A DNA stretch of 24,574 bases, from positions 1-24,574 of the forward strand of contig JAJYGU010000321.1 in the NCBI GenBank assembly GCA_021784975.1, read 5' to 3'. Below the pieces are notes generated by a model that saw only the letters and a program-made list of their open reading frames with translations, did not search any database and was not told the origin of the DNA. Shown one piece after another: positions 1-6,644 of this stretch. Position 1 is the stretch's first letter. Each line of letters begins with the position of its first letter. The DNA comes from Planctomycetota bacterium. Lineage in GTDB: Bacteria > Planctomycetota > Planctomycetia > Pirellulales > Thermoguttaceae. The position numbers and the translations under genes are program-made.

Positions 1-77
1 TTCCGATCTAATCTGGAGCGGTGGGGTTTCAAGCGATGAAATGCGCAGTCGCTTTAGCTGAACAAGGGAGCATTGGT

Positions 78-779
78 ATGCCAACGACGAGGGCAACGGT
101 GATTGCGGAGCAGGCGTCCCGAAAGCACAAATTGTTCAAGGTCTGGTTTGGACGCGATGGATCGTACTACGTGACGGTTCCGTACCATACTGCGAAAACC
201 GCTTCGTTACTTAAAAGGACCGTTCGGTACGGCATACCCTTCGGTAAGGTGGCTTCGTCGGGCAGTGAGAGCCTCATTGATGTTGCGGTTCTTGGGGACA
301 ATAACCACCGGTTGAAAATGGCGCATCATCCGGACGGTTTTTGCCAGTTCTCCGGCCACGGCATACAGTCAGGCAAGGATAAGAACGGACGAATCAAAGG
401 CATCGGTGTCCATGCTCGGGCTCTGCGCGCAATCGGACCTAAATTTGGTCCAGTTTTTGGCGTTACCGTGTTCGGGATCAATGACTTCGACGCGTGCGAC
501 CAAGTTGGACGCGACGACGTTCTGATACGGGTGGACGACCTGGCTCCCGCTACTCCTTGGCCAAGCTTGCGTGACGTGATCTCCTGCCACTATCCACGAT
601 TCACTTTCATTGACGGGCGCAGTGCCGGTTATCAGGGCCAGGGGGAGATGACCTGCCGCCCCCGTAAGGACCTCCGTGCGGCCGATATCCCAAAGGCCCA
701 CGTAGGCGGGCCATGCAAGCAAATTAGGGGGCATAGGAACGAAACAGGTACGTACATTGGAGGATCGAAAGGCGGCTGA
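78..779 (+). CDS. Hypothetical protein, lower-GC gene
   Basis: I do not recognise a named domain. The 233-residue product is soluble, with no signal peptide or membrane segment. It has a composition typical of a real protein, including a conserved-looking HHPDGFCQFSGHG stretch followed by a GIGVHARAL segment and a GPVFGVTVFGINDF segment. ATG 78 is chosen because an AAGGGAG ribosome site lies 7 bases upstream (64-70). The in-frame ATGs at 21 and 36 have no such site. The GC content and codon use are visibly lower than in the genes that follow, which suggests a different origin. The last roughly 60 residues (rich in Gly, Arg and Lys) look less natural, so a C-terminal frameshift or truncation is possible. 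Confidence 0.6.
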   Translation: MPTTRATVIAEQASRKHKLFKVWFGRDGSYYVTVPYHTAKTASLLKRTVRYGIPFGKVASSGSESLIDVAVLGDNNHRLKMAHHPDGFCQFSGHGIQSGKDKNGRIKGIGVHARALRAIGPKFGPVFGVTVFGINDFDACDQVGRDDVLIRVDDLAPATPWPSLRDVISCHYPRFTFIDGRSAGYQGQGEMTCRPRKDLRAADIPKAHVGGPCKQIRGHRNETGTYIGGSKGG

Positions 780-809
780 TGCTGCTGCACGACCCCCGAA
801 GGCCCACCC

Positions 810-1778
810 ATGAAAATCCCGTTTACCCCGGTGATCTACGAACATGCGGCCCGGTTTGTGGATCGCAGCCCTTGGGAAGTCTCCCGCGACGCAGAGCTGA
901 TGTTCGAGGCCCATCGCCGTGCCTACTTGGAGTATCATCAGCAGGTGATCGCGGTGGCCATCGACATTTACAACCTCGAAGCCGAGGCGTACGGGGCGAA
1001 GGTCGTGGCCACCACCCACGACGCCGTCCCGGCCATCCGCCAGCCGCTGCTCTCCACGGTTGAGGAAGGAATCCAACTGAAACCGTTCGATCCCGGGCGG
1101 GACGGGCGGATTGCGATGATGCTCGCGGTCGGAAAGCGTCTGAAGCGCGAGTTTCCTGAGGCGGACGTCCGCCTGCCCGTGGCCGGCCCCTTCTCGATCG
1201 CTTTCAACTTGCGGGGCATCAATAATCTCTGCCTGGATGCCGCCCTCTCCCCCGAGCCGCTCGCCAAGATGCTCATGCGGCTGGCGGAGAACCAGGCCGG
1301 GCTGTGCCGGGCGGTGGCCGAAGCCGGGCTGGATGTGGCCTTCTTCGAGTCGGCGGCCGCCCCGCCGAACCTCTCCCCCAAGCAGTTCCACGAACTGGAA
1401 ATGCCGGCCCTGCGGCGGGTGCTCGAAATCGCTTCGGATTGCGCAGGTCACCCGGTGCCCTGCATCGCGGGCGGAAACACCTACCCGGTCATTGACGACA
1501 TCCTCTCGACCGATACAAGCTATGTCGCTTGCAACGTCGAGACTGATCAGAAAGCCTTCGTCGAGCGGGTGGCCAGTACCCATCCCCAGGTGACAGTCCG
1601 CGTCAATCTGGATCCGGCCGTCGTCGCCTGCCATGATCCGTCGCGGATCTATCGGGCAATCGACCGCGTGCTGGAAATCGTCGGCGATCGTGGCAACTGT
1701 GTGATGGGCACGGCCGCCCTGCCGCTGGAGACCCCGCCAGAAAATATCCGCCTGATCCGGCAGTATCTGGCCGACTGA
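810..1778 (+). CDS. Uroporphyrinogen decarboxylase-like (UroD/MtaA superfamily) protein
   Basis: This 322-residue soluble protein has the TIM-barrel layout of the UroD/MtaA/CmuA superfamily. Visible features are an N-terminal ARFVDRSPWEVSRD segment, an LPVAGPFSIAFNLRG strand-loop, a CIAGGNTYPVIDDI strand-loop and a C-terminal LETPPENIRLI motif of the methyltransferase-like branch. The arginine-rich N-terminal substrate motif of true HemE is not seen, so haem synthesis is unlikely. MtaA-type enzymes bind zinc with a His-x-Cys pair before the Gly-Asn-Thr turn. Here that place reads P-C-I-A-G-G-N-T, so the metal site is altered or absent. A corrinoid or methyl-transfer role is possible but unproven. 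A 9-bp stem follows the stop (1790-1815) without a T run. Confidence 0.8.
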   Translation: MKIPFTPVIYEHAARFVDRSPWEVSRDAELMFEAHRRAYLEYHQQVIAVAIDIYNLEAEAYGAKVVATTHDAVPAIRQPLLSTVEEGIQLKPFDPGRDGRIAMMLAVGKRLKREFPEADVRLPVAGPFSIAFNLRGINNLCLDAALSPEPLAKMLMRLAENQAGLCRAVAEAGLDVAFFESAAAPPNLSPKQFHELEMPALRRVLEIASDCAGHPVPCIAGGNTYPVIDDILSTDTSYVACNVETDQKAFVERVASTHPQVTVRVNLDPAVVACHDPSRIYRAIDRVLEIVGDRGNCVMGTAALPLETPPENIRLIRQYLAD

Positions 1779-1789
1779 GTCTGGCCCAG

Positions 1790-1815
1790 GTGGCTTCCGG
1801 CGATGAGGAGGCCAC
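1790..1815 (+). terminator. Possible hairpin after the UroD-like gene
   Basis: GTGGCTTCC (1790-1798) pairs with GGAGGCCAC (1807-1815) across an 8-base loop with one G-U pair. No T tract follows, so it may be a weak or factor-dependent terminator, or only an RNA-stabilising hairpin. Confidence 0.3.
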
Positions 1816-1941
1816 GAGTTGGGCTAAATCTCTGGCTGGGCACTTGCAGTTCGCTAGATAGTCGGGTACACTGTAGGAGTAAAATGGGGTGGTATCGTCG
1901 ATAACCAAATCCTTACGGAGGCGGCGGAGAAAAAAGAAGAC

Positions 1942-1970
1942 CTGTTGCTTGTTGCCCGCCCCGCTACAAT
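1942..1970 (+). promoter_or_regulatory. Weak candidate promoter for the cupredoxin/respiratory operon
   Basis: TACAAT at 1965-1970 resembles a -10 box. The best spaced partner is CTGTTG at 1942-1947 (17-base spacer), a poor -35; TTGCTT at 1945 would give a 14-base spacer. A start near 1977 would leave a leader of about 95 bases before the ATG at 2072, which has a strong GGAGGTG site at 2061-2067. This call rests on pattern only. Confidence 0.3.
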
Positions 1971-2071
1971 TGGGGCGCTCGCAATCCTTGACAAGAGGAT
2001 GAGACTTGAGCCCCGGCTCGCACGTCGCGCGTCGGGACTTTGAATAGTCGTACTAGGGCTGGAGGTGTCTC

Positions 2072-2710
2072 ATGAATCGTTCTGTTGTGACGGCAGTTGG
2101 CTCGATGTTGATCTGGTCCGGGTTTGCCATGTTCGGAACCGCCCTTGGTCAGGCTGCGGAGACCGGCACGATCAAAGGCGAGATCACTGCCAGTGGCGTG
2201 CGAAACCCGGAAAACGTGGTAGTCTATATCAAGCAAGCTCCCGGCGAGTATAAGCCGTCGGCCAAACCGGCCGTCATGGACCAGAGGAAGCTGGTTTTTG
2301 TTCCGCACGTCCTGCCGATTGTCAAGGGAACCACCGTGGTCTTCCGCAACAGCGACCCGCTGCTCCACAACGTCAACTGGCTGGCCAGCAAGAACGGCGC
2401 CTACGCGGCCAACAATTTAGGGACCTGGGGCCAGGGTGATTCGCGGAAGTTCACCTTTGACCAGTTGGGGCACCTGGTCCTGCTGTGCAACATCCACGCC
2501 GAGATGGAAGGCCACATCCTCGTTTTGCAGAATCCGTTTTTCAGCGTGGTCGGCAAGGAAGGCACCTACGAGATCAAGGACGTGCCGCCGGGCAGCTACA
2601 CGGTCGTGGCCTGGTATCCGCAACCCAGGAAGTTGAAAGCTAAGTCGGCGGAGGTTACCGTGGAAGCGGGCAAGACGGCCAGCTTGGACTTCACGCTGGG
2701 CCGCCATTAG
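2072..2710 (+). CDS. Exported cupredoxin-like protein with C-terminal regulatory-like (Ig-type) domain
   Basis: This is a 212-residue periplasmic or exported protein, probably an electron-transfer or copper-binding protein. Residues 1-28 form a signal peptide ending near ALGQAAE. Residues about 35-155 form a plastocyanin-like fold with candidate type 1 copper ligands His99 (LLHNVN), Cys139, His142 and Met145 (CNIHAEM). The short Cys-x2-His-x2-Met spacing matches the methylamine-utilisation/plastocyanin-like group. Residues about 160-212 (GTYEIKDVPPGSYTVVAW) are a carboxypeptidase regulatory-like beta-sandwich. GGAGGTG at 2061-2067 fixes the start. It lies 22 bases before the oxidoreductase gene, so it probably heads the respiratory operon and could donate to or accept from the Rieske/b complex. 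Confidence 0.85.
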   Translation: MNRSVVTAVGSMLIWSGFAMFGTALGQAAETGTIKGEITASGVRNPENVVVYIKQAPGEYKPSAKPAVMDQRKLVFVPHVLPIVKGTTVVFRNSDPLLHNVNWLASKNGAYAANNLGTWGQGDSRKFTFDQLGHLVLLCNIHAEMEGHILVLQNPFFSVVGKEGTYEIKDVPPGSYTVVAWYPQPRKLKAKSAEVTVEAGKTASLDFTLGRH

Positions 2711-2732
2711 ACCGCGTCAAGGTGTTGGATTG

Positions 2733-4523
2733 ATGGAACCATTCAGACTGCGAGTCGTTGACGGGGCCGAGTGGTTCCACGACAACATCAGTTGCCATGC
2801 TGCCTGCCCGGTGGGCACGGAAGCGTTTGCCTACGTGACCGCGCTGGCCGAGAAGGATGCGGAGTTGGCCTACGAAATTGCCCGGCGGCCCAATCCCTTT
2901 CCCTACATTTGCGGCCGAGTCTGCGCGCACCCCTGCGAGCAGGCCTGCCGGCGGGGAAAGATCGACGAGCCGATCTCGATCCGGGCCTTGAAGCGGACGG
3001 CCACCGATGGCCACGATCCGCGGCTGGGCCACGCGCCAGGACTGAACCGGTTGCCAAGTTGCGGCGAGTCGGTGGCGGTGATCGGCTCCGGGCCGGCGGG
3101 GCTGGCTTGCGCCCACGACTTGGCCCGGCTGGGTTATGCCGTGACGGTGTTCGAGGCCTCCTCGATGCCCGGTGGGATGTTCACCTTGGGAATTCCCGAG
3201 TATCGCCTCCCCCGAGAAATTGTGAAATTGGAAATCGACGCCATCCTGAATCTCGGCGTGGAACTGAAGTGCGAGCAAGCGGTGGGCAAGGACTTCCTGT
3301 TGCCGGACTTGAAGCAGCAGGGGTTCCAGGCGGTGTTTCTAGCGATCGGGGCCCACCGCAGCCGCGACTTGCGAATGGAAGGGATGGATCTGGACGGCGT
3401 GCTCCGCGGAGTGGAGTTCCTGTTGAACGTGAACCTGGGTTACCGTGTTTGGCTGGGCCACAAAGTAGTGGTGATTGGCGGGGGCAACGTGGCCATCGAC
3501 GTGGCCCGCACCGCCGCCCGCGAGGGCGTCGACCAAGTGGCCGTCAGCACCACCATGGACGCTGCCCGAGCCGCCCGCCGCCTCGGCAGCCGCGAGGTGC
3601 ACGTCATCTGCTTGGAAACCCGCGACGAGATGCCCGCGCACGGCTACGAGGTCGAGGAAGCCGAGCGGGAGGGAATTATCTTTCATCCTTCGACGGGTCC
3701 CAACCGGGTGCTGGGCGTTGGGGGCAAGGTCACCGGACTGCAGACTCTGCAGTGCGCCTCGGTGTTCGACGCCAACGGCCGCTTCAACCCCCAGCTTACT
3801 CCCGGCTCCGAGGCGGTGATCACGGCCGACTCGATTATTCTCTCAGTGGGGCAGGTTTCCGACCTGTCGTTCCTTCAGCCGGGCGACGGCGTGGAGACGA
3901 CGCCCCGCGGCACGATCAAGGTCGATCCGCACACCCTGGCGACCACCGCCCCGGGAGTTTTTGCCGGCGGCGACGCGGCCTTCGGCCCTCGGCTAATCAT
4001 CGATGCTACCGCCGACGGCCGCCGGGCGGCCCGCTCGATTCATCAGTATCTGCGGCGCAACGTGCACTGGCGGCAGCGCGGCACGCTCTGCGAGATTCCG
4101 GTCCGCGATCTTTGGGACCACTACGACGCCACTCCGCGGCAGGACTGCCCAACCTTGTCGCTGGAGCGGCGGATGGGATTCACCGAGGTGGAGTTGCCGT
4201 TCTCAGCCGAGCAAGCGGTGGCCGAAGGCAAACGCTGCCTGCACTGCAATTACAATATCTTCCTGGACGGCGAACGGTGTATTCTGTGCGGCGGCTGCGT
4301 GGACATCTGCCCTTACCACTGTATCTCCATGGTTTCGGCGTCACGGGTGGACTGGGAGGAGACCGGGGACGAGTTTCCCGAAGCGGCCCGTCGTGGGAAG
4401 GGCTACGCGATGGTGCTGGATGAGACGTCCTGTATTCGCTGCGGGCTTTGTGTGCGGCGCTGCCCGACCAGCGCCATCAGTATGCGGCGTTTCGAGGCAA
4501 GCGGAGGATGGGTCTATGACTGA
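2733..4523 (+). CDS. FAD/NAD(P)-dependent oxidoreductase, GltD-like, with N- and C-terminal FeS domains
   Basis: This 596-residue cytoplasmic protein is related to glutamate synthase small subunit and NfnB. The N-terminal Fer4_20-type region carries cysteines 21, 25, 60, 64, 68 and 72. A first Rossmann motif GSGPAG starts at about residue 118 (FAD). A second, GGGNVA, starts at about 249 (NAD(P)H). The FAD-closing segment GVFAGGDAAFGP follows. The C-terminus adds a two-cluster ferredoxin domain with Cys516/519/522/526 and Cys567/570/573/577. No glutamate synthase large subunit is nearby. Instead the Rieske gene overlaps its end by 8 bases (ATGACTGA), pointing to a role as the NAD(P)-reactive arm of a Rieske/cytochrome b complex. 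ATG 2733 is preferred over TTG 2730, with AAGGTG at 2719-2724 as ribosome site. Confidence 0.9.
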   Translation: MEPFRLRVVDGAEWFHDNISCHAACPVGTEAFAYVTALAEKDAELAYEIARRPNPFPYICGRVCAHPCEQACRRGKIDEPISIRALKRTATDGHDPRLGHAPGLNRLPSCGESVAVIGSGPAGLACAHDLARLGYAVTVFEASSMPGGMFTLGIPEYRLPREIVKLEIDAILNLGVELKCEQAVGKDFLLPDLKQQGFQAVFLAIGAHRSRDLRMEGMDLDGVLRGVEFLLNVNLGYRVWLGHKVVVIGGGNVAIDVARTAAREGVDQVAVSTTMDAARAARRLGSREVHVICLETRDEMPAHGYEVEEAEREGIIFHPSTGPNRVLGVGGKVTGLQTLQCASVFDANGRFNPQLTPGSEAVITADSIILSVGQVSDLSFLQPGDGVETTPRGTIKVDPHTLATTAPGVFAGGDAAFGPRLIIDATADGRRAARSIHQYLRRNVHWRQRGTLCEIPVRDLWDHYDATPRQDCPTLSLERRMGFTEVELPFSAEQAVAEGKRCLHCNYNIFLDGERCILCGGCVDICPYHCISMVSASRVDWEETGDEFPEAARRGKGYAMVLDETSCIRCGLCVRRCPTSAISMRRFEASGGWVYD

Positions 4524-5034
4524 GGCGTATCAGGGCGGCGTTGCGGGCAAGAATCGGCGAGGCTTTCTGGCCTCGGCCTTCAGTTGGCTGGGGCTGGGCA
4601 GTTTGGCGACGGCCTTGGCGAGCACGCTCTACGCCAACTTTCGCTTCTTCTTTCCCAAGGTGCTCTACGAGCCCCCGGCCCAATTCAGCATCGGCGTGGT
4701 CAGCGATTATCCGCCGGGCACGGTGAGCGATCGTTGGGCCAAGGAGCACCAGGTGTTTGTGGTCCGGGAACAGGATGTGTTGTACGCCCTGCTGAGGGTC
4801 TGCACGCACCTGGGATGCCTGACCAACTACTTTTCGGCGGAAGGTCTGTTCAAGTGTCCCTGTCATGGGAGCATTTTCTCATTGCAGGGCGACCCACTGG
4901 CGGGCCCGGCGCCGGTGGCGTTGTATCGGCTGGCGCTGTCGGTGGGCGTCAACGGGCAGATCGTGGTGGACAAGAATCGCCGCGAAGACCGCCCCGGCCC
5001 GCGCAACCAGTCGCCCTACGTCCTGAAGGTTTGA
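4516..5034 (+). CDS. Rieske [2Fe-2S] protein of a bc-type complex, Tat-dependent
   Basis: This 172-residue membrane-anchored Rieske subunit carries electrons from quinol at cytochrome b to a cytochrome c or copper acceptor. NRRGFLA (residues 13-19) followed by a hydrophobic helix (about 20-42) is a twin-arginine signal anchor. The cluster motifs are complete: CTHLGC with ligands Cys96 and His98, and CPCHGS with ligands Cys114 and His117. Cys101 and Cys116 are placed to form the usual disulfide. The frame is open well upstream, but ATG 4516 is chosen because GGAGGA at 4502-4507 precedes it and it overlaps the previous stop, giving translational coupling. The next gene follows after 3 bases. 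Confidence 0.95.
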   Translation: MTEAYQGGVAGKNRRGFLASAFSWLGLGSLATALASTLYANFRFFFPKVLYEPPAQFSIGVVSDYPPGTVSDRWAKEHQVFVVREQDVLYALLRVCTHLGCLTNYFSAEGLFKCPCHGSIFSLQGDPLAGPAPVALYRLALSVGVNGQIVVDKNRREDRPGPRNQSPYVLKV

Positions 5035-5037
5035 GCC

Positions 5038-6633
5038 ATGGCAAGTCCGAAATTGAGCCAGCGCATCAAGGAGACGCAGTTGTGGCGGTCCTTTTTCCGC
5101 CACGAGGCGCCGACGACGGCGCGGACCCGTTCGCTGACCGTCTTCAGCAACTTCTTCCTGCACCTGCACCCGGTTTCGCTTCCCCGGCGGGCGTTGCGGT
5201 TTGCCTTCACCTGGGGACTGGGCGGCACGGCGATCTTGCTGTTTTTGATCCTGGTGACCACCGGCATCCTGCTGACGTTTTACTACGTGCCGGACGTGAA
5301 TCGGGCCTACGAGTCGATGAAAGACCTGCGGTTCGCGGTGCCGTTCGGGGTCTTCTTGCGGAACATGCACCGCTGGTCGGCCCACGCCATGGTGCTGGTG
5401 GTCATCCTGCACATGGCCCGCGTCTTCTACACCGGCTCGTATCGGCCGCCGCGGGAGTTCAACTGGGTGGTGGGGGTGATGTTGCTGATGTTCACCCTGC
5501 TGTTGAGTTTCACCGGATACTTGCTGCCTTGGGACCAGCTAGCCTATTGGGCGGTCACCGTGGGCACCAACATGGCCCGCTCGACCCCCTTCGTGGGCCA
5601 TACCGGGCCGTTCCACGAATTGCTCGGCGTGCGGGTGGACAACGACATTCGTTTCATGCTGTTGGGCGGTACGGCGGTGGGCCAGAACGCTTTGATCCGC
5701 TTCTACGTGCTGCACTGTATGGCGATCCCCTTGGTATTCGCGGTTTTGGCCGCCATCCATTTCTGGCGGATTCGCAAGGACGGCGGGATCTCTCGCCCGG
5801 CCGCCGACGAAGTGGTCCCCGGGGCGCCGACCCCCGAAATCGCCGAGGAGCCCGCTCCCTTCCCGCCGCCCCCCGCGGCCGGACCGTCTCCGCGGTATCG
5901 CCTGCTGGCTTACGTCCGGGGAACGACGTACAGCGGAAAACGCGACCTGGCTGGAGACGAAGTGCAGGTCTGGCCGCATCTGGTGCTCCGCGAGTTTCTG
6001 GCCGCGCTGACCGCGATCATCCTGCTCTGGATCCTGGCCATTGCTTTCAACGCCCCCTTGGAGGAAAAGGCCAATCCGAGCATCACCCCCAATCCCGCCA
6101 AGGCCCCTTGGTATTTCGTGGGGCTGCAGGAGTTGCTGGCCTATTTTGATCCGTGGATTGCCGGCGTGACCCTGCCGGCCATCATCCTGTTCGGATTGGC
6201 GGCCATCCCGTATCTGGACGTCAGTCGGCAAGGGGTCGGGGAGTATGCCCTGGCGAAACGGAAACTTCCGGTCACCGTCTTTACCCTCGGTTTCATGTTC
6301 TGGTTCACCCTGATCTTCATCGGGCTGTTCATGCGCGGGCCGAGTTGGACCTGGTACTGGCCGTGGGAGAACTGGACGGTGCCGAAGGAGACGGTGGCCA
6401 TCACCTGGAATTGGCCTGCGCCGTGGGGCGGGCTGGTGCTCTTGGCGTATTTTGTGGTGGGGCTGGCGGTGCCGGCAGTCCTCTTTCCCAGGTTTCGCAA
6501 GACGAGGGGAATCGTGCGGTACGTGGTGACCATGATCCTCCTCTTGCTGATGTTCGGCGTTTTCGCCAAGATCCTCCTGCGGCTGGCGTGGGGCGTCAAG
6601 TACGTCTTCGTCACCCCCTGGTTTAACATCTGA
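5038..6633 (+). CDS. Cytochrome b, b6 and subunit IV-like halves fused, with extra C-terminal helices
   Basis: This 531-residue membrane subunit holds two b haems and the quinol sites. Helix B has His111 and His125 (HRWSAH...LHMAR, 14 apart). Helix D has His226 and His241 (15 apart, the b6f-type spacing). GYLLPWDQLAYW is the usual Qo-side helix C segment. A Pro/Glu-rich cytoplasmic linker (about 250-300) joins the b6-like part to a subunit IV-like part with about five helices, more than the usual three or four. The PEWY motif of the Qo site is replaced by Ala356-Pro357-Trp358-Tyr359, so the conserved acidic residue is missing. It is tightly packed between the Rieske gene (3 bases) and the octaheme gene (11 bases). 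Confidence 0.95.
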   Translation: MASPKLSQRIKETQLWRSFFRHEAPTTARTRSLTVFSNFFLHLHPVSLPRRALRFAFTWGLGGTAILLFLILVTTGILLTFYYVPDVNRAYESMKDLRFAVPFGVFLRNMHRWSAHAMVLVVILHMARVFYTGSYRPPREFNWVVGVMLLMFTLLLSFTGYLLPWDQLAYWAVTVGTNMARSTPFVGHTGPFHELLGVRVDNDIRFMLLGGTAVGQNALIRFYVLHCMAIPLVFAVLAAIHFWRIRKDGGISRPAADEVVPGAPTPEIAEEPAPFPPPPAAGPSPRYRLLAYVRGTTYSGKRDLAGDEVQVWPHLVLREFLAALTAIILLWILAIAFNAPLEEKANPSITPNPAKAPWYFVGLQELLAYFDPWIAGVTLPAIILFGLAAIPYLDVSRQGVGEYALAKRKLPVTVFTLGFMFWFTLIFIGLFMRGPSWTWYWPWENWTVPKETVAITWNWPAPWGGLVLLAYFVVGLAVPAVLFPRFRKTRGIVRYVVTMILLLLMFGVFAKILLRLAWGVKYVFVTPWFNI

Positions 6634-6644
6634 CAGGCCGCGAC

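Noticed and set aside
369..1634. Long minus-strand open frame of 421 codons
   Set aside because: It runs antisense across two plus-strand genes, has a low-complexity His/Gly/Arg-rich composition and no ribosome site. It is a shadow of high-GC coding sequence.
1988..1993. TTGACA as -35 for the cupredoxin gene
   Set aside because: No -10-like hexamer lies 16-18 bases downstream.
4584..6149. Long plus-strand frame of 521 codons across the Rieske and cytochrome b genes
   Set aside because: It overlaps two unambiguous genes in another frame and is rich in Gly/Arg/Pro, typical of an out-of-frame reading.
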